The notes: generated by a model from the letters alone, not told the origin. A DNA stretch of 35,817 nucleotides from Nocardia neocaledoniensis (GCF_029868625.1 NZ_JARWOJ010000429.1:1-35817), one strand, 5' to 3'. Positions 15,202 through 22,852 are shown, counted from the stretch's first letter. Program-made: numbers and translations.

Positions 15202-16812
15202 ATGACCGACGATCCCCAGCAGCGCCCCGCCGATCAGCCCGGAGATCCCGCGGCGGGCGGCGCGGATCAACCGTTCCCGGCACCGGGACAGCCGGCACCC
15301 GAGACCGGAGCAGCCGCGCCGTCCCACGGCAGCGCGCATCCCGATGCCACCGCCCCGCTTCCCGGCGGCGGGCAGCCCGGCGCGCCGGTGCCGCCCTACG
15401 ACGCGACGACCGACCGCTCCCAACATCACGGAGCCGGTCAGTCCTACGGCGCGCCGCAGCACCAGGGCGCGGCACAGCACCAGGGCGCAGCACAGCACCA
15501 GGGCGGCGCGCAGTACCAGGGTGCGGCGCAGCACGAGGGCACCGTGCAGCACGAGCGCATGGCGCAGCACCAGGGCGTGGCGCAGCAGAGCGGGGCGCAG
15601 CATTTCGGGACGGCGGAGGCGCAGCACACCGCGCCCATGCCCGGCTACGGATACCCGCCGCAGGGTGGTCAAGCCGGTCCCTATGTCGCGCAGGCGCCCG
15701 CACCGCAACGCAAGCCGCTGCGCCTCGGCCTCGTCGCGGGGGCGACCGCGCTGGCGCTGGTCAGCGGTGGCATCGGCGGTGTCGTCGGGGCGCTCGCGAC
15801 CGGGTCGGAGTCGGCGCCGGTGACCAACGCGCTCGACGCGCCCAAGCCCAATGTCAACAATGTCGCCAACGCGCCCGCCGGGTCCACCCAGGCGGTAGCT
15901 CAGCGGGTGCTGCCGAGCGTGGTGATGATCAAGGTGGCCGGGACGCGCGCCTCGGGGGAGGGCTCCGGCGTCGTGCTGTCCTCCGACGGCCTGATCCTCA
16001 CCAACAACCACGTCGCCGCGGGCGCGGGCGCCTCGGCGAAGATGGAAGTGGTGTTCAGCGACGGTAGTTCCGCCCCGGCGACCATGATCGGCGCCGACCC
16101 GGTCTCGGATCTGGCCGTGATCAAGGTCAGCGGCAAGACCGGCCTCACCCCGATCGAACTCGGTACCTCAGACGGCATCGCGGTGGGTCAGCCGGTGATC
16201 GCCATCGGTTCGCCGCTCGGCCTCGCCGGGACCGTCACCACCGGCATCGTCTCGGCGCTCAACCGCCCGGTCTCCACCAGCGGCGAGGGCGCGCCGAGCC
16301 AGGTGAATCCGGTGATCGACGCGATCCAGACCGATGCCGCGATCAACCCGGGCAACTCCGGCGGCGCGCTGGTCGACGCCCAGGGCAAGCTGATCGGCAT
16401 CAACACCGCCATCGCCAGCCTCGGCGGCGAGGCGACCGGCGCGCAGAGCGGCTCGATCGGCCTCGGCTTCGCGATCCCGGTGGACCAGGCGCGCCGCGTC
16501 GCCGACGAACTGATCAAGACCGGCCACGCCACCTACGCCCAGATCGGCATCAAACTGCGGCCGCAGGACACCGCGGCCCGGGTTCTCGAGGTCACGCCGG
16601 GCAGCCCGGCCGACAAGGCGGGCGTGCCCGCAGGCGCGGTGGTCACCAAGCTCGACGACCGGCCCATCGATTCCGGCGACGCGCTGATCGCCGCGGTCCG
16701 CTCGCATCAGCCGGGCGACAAGGTGAAGCTCACCTACACCGACGAGCAGGGCGGCAACGCCAAGACCGTCGAGGTCACCCTGACCGGCGCGGCGGCGGAG
16801 GGCGGCCGATGA
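15202..16812 (+). CDS. pepD: HtrA-type serine protease PepD
   Basis: 536 aa. A cytoplasmic proline/glutamine-rich N terminus (1-170) contains imperfect six-residue AAQHQG repeats (84-142). A single helix (about 173-199) anchors the protein. The trypsin-like domain has the triad H270 (ILTNNH), D303 (PVSDLAV) and S386 (NPGNSGGA). A C-terminal PDZ domain (about 435-530) starts near IGIKLRPQD. In mycobacteria PepD is a DegP/HtrA-like protease-chaperone under MprAB and SigE that tunes the envelope stress response. GAGGAG precedes the ATG at 15202. The stop overlaps moaB by 4 nt. Confidence 0.95.
   Translation: MTDDPQQRPADQPGDPAAGGADQPFPAPGQPAPETGAAAPSHGSAHPDATAPLPGGGQPGAPVPPYDATTDRSQHHGAGQSYGAPQHQGAAQHQGAAQHQGGAQYQGAAQHEGTVQHERMAQHQGVAQQSGAQHFGTAEAQHTAPMPGYGYPPQGGQAGPYVAQAPAPQRKPLRLGLVAGATALALVSGGIGGVVGALATGSESAPVTNALDAPKPNVNNVANAPAGSTQAVAQRVLPSVVMIKVAGTRASGEGSGVVLSSDGLILTNNHVAAGAGASAKMEVVFSDGSSAPATMIGADPVSDLAVIKVSGKTGLTPIELGTSDGIAVGQPVIAIGSPLGLAGTVTTGIVSALNRPVSTSGEGAPSQVNPVIDAIQTDAAINPGNSGGALVDAQGKLIGINTAIASLGGEATGAQSGSIGLGFAIPVDQARRVADELIKTGHATYAQIGIKLRPQDTAARVLEVTPGSPADKAGVPAGAVVTKLDDRPIDSGDALIAAVRSHQPGDKVKLTYTDEQGGNAKTVEVTLTGAAAEGGR
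15451..15627 (+). repeat. imperfect 18-bp tandem repeats inside pepD
   Basis: About nine degenerate copies of an 18-nt unit encoding A-x-Q-H-x-G variants (QHQG, QYQG, QHEG). Copies near 15460-15500 are almost identical; later ones have diverged. The unit length is in frame, so expansion or contraction keeps the protease intact. This is coding, not CRISPR: the units are contiguous with no unique spacers. Confidence 0.8.
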
Positions 16813-17354
16813 TGCGTTCGAGCGCGGCGCTGTCGTGTGTAAGCGCTACGGTGATGAGCATGGACATCGATGCTCCCGTGGCAGGGCGTGCACTGGTTGT
16901 TGTCGTCGACGATCGGACGGCGCATGGCGGAGTGGATTCACTCGGCCCGCTCGTCACCGAGCTGCTGAGCGAAGCGGGCTTCCTCGTCGACGCGTCGGTG
17001 ACGGTGCAGGCCGAGGAGGTCGAGATCCGCAACGCGCTCAACACCGCGGTCATCGGCGGCGTCGATCTGGTGATCTCGGTCGGCGGCACCGGGATGTCGC
17101 CCCGCGACGTCACCCCGGAGGCCACGACCGAGGTACTCGACCGGGAACTGCCCGGCATCACCGAGGCGCTGCGCGCGTCCGGCCGGGTGGCCGGTTCGCT
17201 CGACGCCGGCCTCTCGCGCGGTGTCGCCGGGATCTCCGGCAGCACCCTGGTGGTGAACCTGCCGGGCACCCGCTCGGCGATCCGCGACGGCATGGCCACC
17301 CTCGGCCCGCTCGCGAGCCGGGTGATCGGCGAGCTCTCCGGATTGGACGAGTGA
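16809..17354 (+). CDS. moaB: MoaB/Mog-family molybdopterin-binding protein (MoaB2)
   Basis: 181 aa. The MoaB/Mog fold is shown by GRALVVVVDDRTA, EVEIRNALNTAV, the SVGGTGMSPRDVTPEA motif and GSTLVVNLPGTRSAIRDGM. Members bind molybdopterin and adenylylate it during molybdenum cofactor synthesis; this copy is the Rv0984 (moaB2) orthologue by synteny. ATG 16809 overlaps the pepD stop and has GGAGGG 7 nt upstream. Homologues begin nearer GRALV, so ATG 16854 or 16860 are realistic alternative starts. Confidence 0.88.
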   Translation: MMRSSAALSCVSATVMSMDIDAPVAGRALVVVVDDRTAHGGVDSLGPLVTELLSEAGFLVDASVTVQAEEVEIRNALNTAVIGGVDLVISVGGTGMSPRDVTPEATTEVLDRELPGITEALRASGRVAGSLDAGLSRGVAGISGSTLVVNLPGTRSAIRDGMATLGPLASRVIGELSGLDE

Positions 17355-17359
17355 GGCCG

Positions 17360-17551
17360 ATGGCCACATCGGACAGCACGTCGCCGGGGGATCCCGAGGC
17401 GGCCCGGCGCAAGGCCGCCGAGGCCGCGCGGCTGGCCAGGATCTTCGGTGACGTGCTGCCCGAGACCACCGGTGACGAGCGCGGCGACGCCGCGGGCGGC
17501 CCGGATAACGACGAATGGTTACGCTCCCAGGTCCCACCGCACCACGGGTGA
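17360..17551 (+). CDS. small acidic/basic protein downstream of moaB2, unknown
   Basis: 63 aa: an N-terminal charged helix (EAARRKAAEAARLARIFGDVLPETT) and a C-terminal DEWLRSQVPPHHG. It starts 5 nt after the moaB stop and keeps high third-position GC. Similar short proteins with a WLRxQxPPHH end occur at this place in related genomes as far as I recall, but no function is known. A GTG at 17351 could start it three codons earlier. Confidence 0.75.
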   Translation: MATSDSTSPGDPEAARRKAAEAARLARIFGDVLPETTGDERGDAAGGPDNDEWLRSQVPPHHG

Positions 17552-17622
17552 CCGCACCGTTATCTACGTCGTCCCTACGTAAATGACCCGGGTCGAAATG
17601 CCGGGTTCGGTACCGGTGAGTA

Positions 17623-17670
17623 ACCACGACAATTTCCCAGGACCACGCGAAAGCGTGGTCCTTTGTCGTG
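17623..17670 (+). terminator. strong terminator after the mprA-moaB operon
   Basis: A perfect 9-bp stem with GAAA tetraloop (GGACCACGC-GAAA-GCGTGGTCC, 17640-17661) followed by TTT. Outer bases CACGACAA and TTGTCGTG also pair, giving an extended hairpin and possible action on both strands. Confidence 0.85.
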
Positions 17671-18072
17671 TTCGGGGCCGTAACCGGCGTACCGGCGGTA
17701 CCGGTCAATCCGCCTTAACACATCCGATGCCGGATGCATAAATGCACGTCAAAGCATGTGACGATGTCTCGTCCTGTGGCAGGGGTCACTATGAAATTTA
17801 CGAACTGTTTCGTTGCCTGATCATCATCTGAGCGTTTAATGTTCGCCATCGAGCCATCAACTATCGGTCCCCGCAGTACCCCACTTCTATGCGTTGAACC
17901 ACCCGGTGGAACCCTGGCTCGGGTTCGTCACACCGGCCCCGGCCGTATCGTCGAAATAACAGTTGGTTACGTAACGGCAACAAAGGGGCGACACACTGAG
18001 CTGGGCCTGTGAGGTCCATCCGTCCGGTCTCGAAAGTCGAGACCGGCTGTTAGACACCTGATGAGGGGAAGT
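17671..18072 (+). promoter_or_regulatory. long leader/promoter region of the porin cluster
   Basis: About 400 bp with no gene. It contains a CRP-like dyad (TGTGG-N6-TCACT, 17775-17790), a TGCATAAATGCA palindrome (about 17733-17744) and a perfect 10-bp hairpin (CCGGTCTCGA-AAG-TCGAGACCGG, 18024-18046) that ends just before the ribosome-binding site of the first porin, GAGGGGAAG. The hairpin is placed to influence mRNA stability or initiation. Transcription start is not identifiable by eye. Confidence 0.5.
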
Positions 18073-18750
18073 ATGAGCGAGAACCGCACCACCGGTGTGC
18101 GCCGCGGCGCCCGTGCCGCGGGCGTCGGCGCTGCCGCGGCCGCCGTGGCTTTCGGCCTGCTGTCGACCGGTGCCGCCAATGCCGACACCTTCGTGCCGTT
18201 GCCGGACGGACAGAAGGTCGGTCCGAATGTGACCATCACCCGCACGCACGAGAGCGCTCTGATCTCGCCGTCGATGGCCGCCAACGGCGCGGGTCGCGTC
18301 GTCTGGGTCTCCGGCTCCGCGATCGCCGAGGTCGCCGCCACCCCCGAGGGCGAGGTCGGCCCCTGGAACGGTCCGTCCGGCCGTCCCGGCTCCAACAACT
18401 CCTCCACCCACGGCACCTCCCAGCTGAACACCGGCTACATCGTCGGTTGCCAGGTGAGCATCGCCGATGACGCGATCGGCGCCGGTGTGTCCGGTGGCGT
18501 GAGCACCGGCGGCGTGAGCGCCGGCGGCTCGATCGGCGTCAACCTGGGCCCGGGCGAGGTCAAGTTCGTCCAGATCAGCTCGAAGGACATCCAGAAGGCC
18601 GGCACGTACGCCATCGATTACCAGGACGCGGAAATCGAGATCCAGGGCTGCGCCGGCTACGCGCAGGCCCGGGCGTACACCGTGGTCGAGATCATCGGCG
18701 ACCACTACTCGAAGACCACCCTCTACGGCATGCCGTTCAGCATCGGCTGA
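18073..18750 (+). CDS. MspA-family outer-membrane porin, type A (copy 1)
   Basis: 225 aa. A Sec signal peptide (residues about 1-37, ending GAANA) precedes mature DTFVPLPDG. The rest is beta-strand-rich with no transmembrane helix and ends LYGMPFSIG, as in MspA-family channels that cross the mycolic-acid outer membrane. Type A proteins carry an extra Pro/Gly/Asn loop (EGEVGPWNGPS...NNSSTHG). Two cysteines (VGCQV, QGCAGYAQAR) could form a disulfide. It resembles one subunit of the hetero-oligomeric NfpA/NfpB channel of Nocardia farcinica. ATG 18073 follows GAGGGGAAG; an ATG at 18061 lies inside that site. It pairs with the type B gene 65 bp downstream. Confidence 0.93.
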   Translation: MSENRTTGVRRGARAAGVGAAAAAVAFGLLSTGAANADTFVPLPDGQKVGPNVTITRTHESALISPSMAANGAGRVVWVSGSAIAEVAATPEGEVGPWNGPSGRPGSNNSSTHGTSQLNTGYIVGCQVSIADDAIGAGVSGGVSTGGVSAGGSIGVNLGPGEVKFVQISSKDIQKAGTYAIDYQDAEIEIQGCAGYAQARAYTVVEIIGDHYSKTTLYGMPFSIG

Positions 18751-18815
18751 CGTCTTTCGAATCTGACGAATCTTCTTCTCGCTGCGGCGAACTCAATCCT
18801 CGAGGGACAAATCCT

Positions 18816-19475
18816 ATGATCAACCGTAAGTTCATGGCGCGGATGGCGGGCCTCAGCGCCGCGGCCACCGTGGCTGTCGGCCTGTTCTCCACGGGCGCGG
18901 CCAACGCCGACACCTTCGTTCCGCTGCCGGGTGGCCACATCACCAAGACGCTGTCCGACGGCACCGTCGTCGACATCAGCCTGGTGGGCGAATCGGCTCT
19001 CATCAGCCCGTCGATGGGCTCCACTCCGGTGCACCGCAACTCGTGGGTCTCCGGCACCGCGCAGGTCACCGTGTCCGACGGCGGCAGCGGCAAGATCTAC
19101 CCGGGCTACACCGTGGGTTGCCAGGTGAACATCGCCGGTGGCGGTGTCTCCGGTGAGGGCAACGTCGAGAGCGACTGGGAGGGCAACGCGGCCGGCGGCA
19201 TCGGCACCGGCGGCGAGCTCTCGCTCGGCCCCGGCCAGGCGAAGTCGTTCTACATCCTCGACCGTGAGGTGGCCGACGACTACGGCAACGAGTCGCACTC
19301 CAAGAACAACAAGTTCAAGAACGGCTCCGGTTCGGTGAGCTGGCAGGATTCCACCATCGGCCTGAGCGGCTGCGCCGGCTACGCCCAGGCGCGCGCCTTC
19401 GTCAGCGTCGAGGTCGAGACCGACAACGTCATCAGCTGGGTGACGCTGTGGGGCCAGCCGTTCAGCCTCGGCTGA
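18816..19475 (+). CDS. MspA-family outer-membrane porin, type B (copy 1)
   Basis: 219 aa. The signal peptide (about 1-32) ends GAANA before mature DTFVPLPGGHITKTLSDG. It lacks the extra PWNGPS loop of type A but has a longer acidic segment near the predicted constriction (EGNVESDWEGN), then GELSLGPGQAKSF. The two family cysteines (VGCQV, SGCAGYAQAR) are kept, and it ends LWGQPFSLG. It is probably co-transcribed with the type A gene and likely its hetero-oligomer partner, as NfpA with NfpB. A strong terminator follows. Confidence 0.93.
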   Translation: MINRKFMARMAGLSAAATVAVGLFSTGAANADTFVPLPGGHITKTLSDGTVVDISLVGESALISPSMGSTPVHRNSWVSGTAQVTVSDGGSGKIYPGYTVGCQVNIAGGGVSGEGNVESDWEGNAAGGIGTGGELSLGPGQAKSFYILDREVADDYGNESHSKNNKFKNGSGSVSWQDSTIGLSGCAGYAQARAFVSVEVETDNVISWVTLWGQPFSLG

Positions 19476-19494
19476 TCTGTTCTGATCCCCGGAA

Positions 19495-19528
19495 ACGGGC
19501 CGGTCGCGTTTGCGACCGGCCCGTTTTT
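19495..19528 (+). terminator. terminator between the two porin pairs
   Basis: Perfect 13-bp stem (ACGGGCCGGTCGC-GTTT-GCGACCGGCCCGT) followed by TTTTT. It separates the first A-B pair from the second and implies that the second pair has its own promoter. Confidence 0.93.
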
Positions 19529-19780
19529 GTTGCGTCAACGATTCGCTTGCGCTGGACATTGCCGGGCCGCCTCATTATGTTTGTGGCGAATTGACTGTCT
19601 CGCAGTCAGTATCACGCGAAGTTTTCTGACTTTCAGCTTTCTCGATAGACCTCCCGGCTGGGCGAATCCGCCCTGTTGCCAGCGGCGCCGTCTGCGGACG
19701 CGCCTGGGCTGGGTCCGGGCGCAGCACAGATATCGGCCTCGACGGTCGAGGTCGATTTTGCGTACACCTCGAGGGGAAGT
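19529..19780 (+). promoter_or_regulatory. promoter/leader region of the second porin pair
   Basis: About 250 bp without a gene. It includes the dyad TGACTG-TCTCG-CAGTCA (19592-19608) and a small hairpin CCTCGAC-G-GTCGAGG (19737-19751). The leader ends with CCTCGAGGGGAAGT directly before ATG 19781, closely matching that of the first type A porin (GATGAGGGGAAGT). A frame open from 19676 is spurious. Confidence 0.5.
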
Positions 19781-20449
19781 ATGAGCGAGAACCGCACCAA
19801 CCGCGTGCGTCGCGGCGCCTGGAGCGCGGGCGCCGCTGTGGCCGTGACGATGGGCCTCCTGTCGGCCGGTGCAGCCAACGCGGACACCTTCGTGCCGCTG
19901 CCGGACGGCCACAAGCAGGGCCCCGGCGTCACCCTGAGCCGGACCGGCGAGCATGCCCTCGTCTCCCCGTCGCTGGCCGCCAACGGCGCCGGACGCGTGG
20001 TCTGGGTCTCCGGCAACGCGCGCGCCGACGTGACGGAGACGCCGGAGGGCGAGGTCGGGCCGTGGAACGGACCGTCGAACCGTCCCGGCTCCAACAATTC
20101 GTCGACCCACGGTGCGTCGAACCTGAACACGGGCTACATCGTCGGCTGCCAGGTGAGCATCGCCGACGACGCGATCGGCGCCGGCCTGTCCGGCGGTGTC
20201 TCGACCGGCGGCGTCAGCGCGGGTGGCTCCATCGGCCTGAACCTCGGCCCCGGTGAGGTCGCGTTCGTGCAGATCGATTCCAAGGACATCCTGAAGCCGG
20301 GCGTCTACTCGGTCGAGTACCAGGACGCCGAGATCCAGATCCAGGGCTGCGCGGGCTACGCGCAGGCGCGTGCCTACACCGTGGTCGAGATCATCGGCGA
20401 CCACTACTCGAAGACGTCCCTGTACGGCCAGCCGTTCAGCATCGGCTGA
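19781..20449 (+). CDS. MspA-family outer-membrane porin, type A (copy 2)
   Basis: 222 aa, clearly a duplicate of the porin at 18073: same MSENRT start, same signal peptide end (GAANA), same extra loop (EGEVGPWNGPSNRPGS) and near-identical C-terminal half. Differences cluster in the mature N-terminal strands (HKQGPGVTLSRTGEHALVSPSLA) and a few loop charges (K to A in GEVxFVQI). Both cysteines are kept. Its own promoter region and the upstream terminator suggest separate expression from copy 1. Confidence 0.93.
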   Translation: MSENRTNRVRRGAWSAGAAVAVTMGLLSAGAANADTFVPLPDGHKQGPGVTLSRTGEHALVSPSLAANGAGRVVWVSGNARADVTETPEGEVGPWNGPSNRPGSNNSSTHGASNLNTGYIVGCQVSIADDAIGAGLSGGVSTGGVSAGGSIGLNLGPGEVAFVQIDSKDILKPGVYSVEYQDAEIQIQGCAGYAQARAYTVVEIIGDHYSKTSLYGQPFSIG

Positions 20450-20511
20450 CGCGCGACCACATCGAAACTTTCGCTCGTTCACACGAATTCACCCTCGAGG
20501 GGTCAACTGTG

Positions 20512-21171
20512 ATGATCAACCGTAAGAGCATGGCGCGCGCTGCCGGTTTCTCGGCCGCCGCGACCGTGGCACTTGGTCTGCTCTCCACGGGTGCGGCCAA
20601 TGCCGACACCTTCGTTCCGCTGCCGGGTGGCCACATCACCAAGACGCTGTCCGACGGCACCGTCGTCGACATCAGCCTGGTGGGCGAATCGGCCAATATC
20701 AATCCGTCGCTGGGTTCCACGCCCGCGCACCGCAATGCCTGGGTGTCGGGTAGTGCGCAGGTTAGCGTGTCCGGTGACGGCGGCGGCAAGATCTTCCCCG
20801 GGTACACCGTGGGTTGCCAGGTGAACATCTCCGGCGGCGGGGCGACCGGCGGCGCCGAGGGCGAGGTCGACGATGCGGGCAACCCGTCGGGCGGAATCAC
20901 CTCCGGTGGCGAGCTCTCTCTCGGCCCCGGCCAGGCGAAGTCGTTCTACGTCCTCGACCTGGAGCAGGCCGACGACTACGGCAACGAGTCGCACAAGACC
21001 CGCAACGCCTTCAAGGGTGGTAGCGGCTCGGTGACCTGGGCCGACGAGACCATCGGCCTGAGCGGCTGCGGCGGCTACGCCCAGGCGCGCTCGTTCGTGA
21101 GTGTCGAAGTGGAGACCGACAACGTGATCAGCTGGGTCACGCTGTGGGGCCAGCCTTTCAGCCTCGGCTGA
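20512..21171 (+). CDS. MspA-family outer-membrane porin, type B (copy 2)
   Basis: 219 aa, the same length as type B copy 1. It starts MINRKSMAR, with mature DTFVPLPGGHITKTLSDG identical to copy 1. The constriction-region loop differs (GGAEGEVDDAGNPSGG) but remains acidic. The two cysteines are kept, and it ends LWGQPFSLG. ATG 20512 is chosen to match copy 1 in ribosome-binding-site spacing (9 nt from CGAGGGG); a GTG one codon earlier is possible. It lies 62 bp after its type A partner, repeating the A-B arrangement. Confidence 0.93.
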   Translation: MINRKSMARAAGFSAAATVALGLLSTGAANADTFVPLPGGHITKTLSDGTVVDISLVGESANINPSLGSTPAHRNAWVSGSAQVSVSGDGGGKIFPGYTVGCQVNISGGGATGGAEGEVDDAGNPSGGITSGGELSLGPGQAKSFYVLDLEQADDYGNESHKTRNAFKGGSGSVTWADETIGLSGCGGYAQARSFVSVEVETDNVISWVTLWGQPFSLG

Positions 21172-21193
21172 GTACTCACGACTCGGGAATTCT

Positions 21194-21229
21194 CGGGCCC
21201 CCGGTAGCTGCCGGGGGCCCGATCCTTTT
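21194..21229 (+). terminator. terminator after the porin cluster
   Basis: Perfect 11-bp GC stem (CGGGCCCCCGG-TAGCTG-CCGGGGGCCCG) followed by ATCCTTTTG, just before the convergent mscL end. Confidence 0.9.
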
Positions 21230-21238
21230 GTCCCCCGC

Positions 21239-21643
21239 TCAGAATTCGTGTTTGCCACCGGCGCTGTTGTGCTGTTCGGCGAGTAGATCGCGAATCTGCA
21301 GCAACACCTCGCTGTCGCTGAGCTTCTCGTCCTCCTTGGAGAACCGCTTCTTCGCCGACGCCGCGGGCAGCACCAGGACGAAGTACAGAATGGCGGCGAT
21401 CAGCAGGAAATTGATTCCGGCGGTGATGATCGGGCCCACCTCGATGAACGTGGCCGGCTTGTCGGCGACCAACTGGAAACCGAGTCCCACCTCGTTGGTC
21501 CCGCCGAACACCGCCAGCAGTGGGTTGACGATCCCGTTGGTGAACGCGGTGACGATCGCGACGAAAGCGGTGCCCATGACGACGGCGACCGCCAGGTCGA
21601 TCACGTTGCCACGGAGCAGGAAATCCTTGAAACCCTTGAGCAT
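21239..21643 (-). CDS. mscL: large-conductance mechanosensitive channel MscL
   Basis: 134 aa. The N-terminal amphipathic helix MLKGFKDFLLRGNVIDLAVAVVMGTAF and first membrane helix are highly conserved. A periplasmic loop, a second helix (INFLLIAAILYFVLVLP) and a charged cytoplasmic bundle (EKLSDSEVLLQIRDLLAEQ) follow. It opens under membrane tension to release solutes on osmotic downshock. In M. tuberculosis mscL follows moaB2 directly; here the porin cluster lies between them. Confidence 0.97.
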   Translation of the reverse strand: MLKGFKDFLLRGNVIDLAVAVVMGTAFVAIVTAFTNGIVNPLLAVFGGTNEVGLGFQLVADKPATFIEVGPIITAGINFLLIAAILYFVLVLPAASAKKRFSKEDEKLSDSEVLLQIRDLLAEQHNSAGGKHEF

Positions 21644-21742
21644 GCGTTGCGCTCCATTCTCGAAAAGCTGCGAACGATCGTGCTGGTTCGTTCTGATGTT
21701 AATCAGGGTTGCGGCAAATCGCGCGCTAACTGCTACCGGGTT

Positions 21743-22414
21743 TCAGTGGAAGACGACGGTGAGCGCCGTCCGTAGTGAGGCGCCCGCGACGACCGTTGCG
21801 TACTCGGCGTCGAGCGCGACCAGGACCACCCGTTCCGCGCCGGAGCGTCGCTCGCCGGTGGCGGTGACCAGGATGACGGCCGCGTCGGTGGCGAGGGTGC
21901 GGGCCGGTCTGCTCGCGCCGGGTGCGCCGGCGTCCTCGACGCCGACGACATCCACCCGGTCGCCCGCGCGCAAGACCTCGGCGACCGCGGAATCGGCGAG
22001 CCGGATGGGCACGATCCTGGCGTCGGCGCTGCCCGCGGCGGCCGCGGCCAGGCGCGGTCCGACGACGCGCAGATCGGTGAAGGTCTCCCCGGTCCGCATC
22101 GCGCCGGTGAGCGTGGCGCCGACAAAGGCGGCGGGATCGGCGACCGAACCCGAAGGGAGCGAACGGGATTCGTAGCGTGCGACGCGCAGGTCGGCGGCGG
22201 TGAGCAGCCTGCCCGGTGCCAGCTCGCGGGCGGCGACGACCACCTCGCGACGGGCCTCGCCGGGATCGCCGCGCACGAACAGCGCCAGCGCCGTCAGTGC
22301 CAGCGCCGCGGCCAGCACGCGCCGCGCCAGCAGAGCGTCGGCCCAGGCCGGGCGGTTACCGAAGGCGAAGCGCCAGGAGCTGCCACGCCCCAGGTCGGCA
22401 AGACTGCGAGTCAT
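21743..22414 (-). CDS. SAF-domain membrane-anchored protein (CpaB/FlgA-like)
   Basis: 223 aa. A cytoplasmic N terminus is followed by one helix (about residues 31-48, RVLAAALALTALALFV). An exported SAF domain follows (REVVVAARELAPGRLLTAADLRVARYESRSLPSGSV), then a region with DSAVAEVLRAGDRVDVVGV, as in the pilus-assembly protein CpaB. No pilus genes lie nearby, so the role is unknown. It is transcribed away from the DnaA-box-like pair upstream. Confidence 0.82.
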   Translation of the reverse strand: MTRSLADLGRGSSWRFAFGNRPAWADALLARRVLAAALALTALALFVRGDPGEARREVVVAARELAPGRLLTAADLRVARYESRSLPSGSVADPAAFVGATLTGAMRTGETFTDLRVVGPRLAAAAAGSADARIVPIRLADSAVAEVLRAGDRVDVVGVEDAGAPGASRPARTLATDAAVILVTATGERRSGAERVVLVALDAEYATVVAGASLRTALTVVFH

Positions 22415-22465
22415 GCCGCGAGCCTAGGAGCGGAGCGACGGGGAACAGCCCCGGAAAGTCCTGGT

Positions 22466-22492
22466 TGTGGACAACTACGGGGCTGTGGATAA
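22466..22492. promoter_or_regulatory. pair of DnaA-box-like 9-mers
   Basis: TGTGGACAA (22466-22474) is the complement of the preferred mycobacterial DnaA box TTGTCCACA. TGTGGATAA (22484-22492) is the complement of the classical TTATCCACA. Both have the same orientation and are 18 bp apart, in the short gap between the zinc-ribbon gene and the SAF-domain gene. No replication genes are near, so a regulatory or titration site is more likely than an origin. Confidence 0.5.
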
Positions 22493-22504
22493 CTCCGGAA
22501 GGGG

Positions 22505-22783
22505 TCAGCTGGCGGCGGCGGGGGCCGTGCTCGTGCTCGGCGCGGGGGTGCTGCTGCCGTTGGACTCCGAGGACGACTTCGCGGGCTCGCTCGCGGTGGA
22601 CGCGCCACCACGGCTGTCGGTGCGGTAGAAACCGCTTCCCTTGAACACGATGCCGACCGAGTTGAACAGCTTCCGCAGCTTTCCCGAGCACTGCGGGCAT
22701 TCCGTCAGTGTGTCGTCGGAGAAGGACTGAACGATGTCGAAGCGGTTGTCACACTCGGTGCACGCGTACGAATAAGTTGGCAC
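22505..22783 (-). CDS. FmdB-type zinc-ribbon protein (Rv0991c/Ruc-like)
   Basis: 92 aa from the GTG at 22783, with GGAGG upstream. The N-terminal zinc ribbon has C8-x2-C11 and C29-x2-C32 and the FmdB pattern (MPTYSYACTECDNRFDIVQSFSD...LFNSVGIVFKGSGFYRTD). The rest is a Ser/Pro/Thr/Ala-rich disordered tail. By synteny and layout it matches M. tuberculosis Rv0991c, described as Ruc, a redox-regulated chaperone whose cysteines control activity. It lies between the 5-FCL and SAF genes on the same strand. Confidence 0.85.
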   Translation of the reverse strand: MPTYSYACTECDNRFDIVQSFSDDTLTECPQCSGKLRKLFNSVGIVFKGSGFYRTDSRGGASTASEPAKSSSESNGSSTPAPSTSTAPAAAS

Positions 22784-22852
22784 AGGATCCTCCGCAGGTC
22801 TCGTCGATCTAGCACTCTACCGCCGACAGTGCCAACCGTGCCAATCGCGGTT

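Noticed and set aside
15451..15627. Possible CRISPR-like array
   Set aside because: Repeats are contiguous, 18 nt, in frame and without unique spacers; no cas genes are present.
15444..15638. Cys/Trp-rich repeated 64-codon frame on the minus strand
   Set aside because: It is the antisense of the QHQG tandem repeats in pepD; the pattern is explained by the repeat unit.
19676..19780. N-terminal extension of the third porin
   Set aside because: The signal peptide and ribosome-binding site place the start at 19781, as in the duplicate copy; the extension covers promoter DNA.
22466..22492. Chromosomal replication origin suggested by the DnaA-box-like pair
   Set aside because: Only two boxes, no AT-rich unwinding stretch, and no dnaA, dnaN or rpmH nearby.
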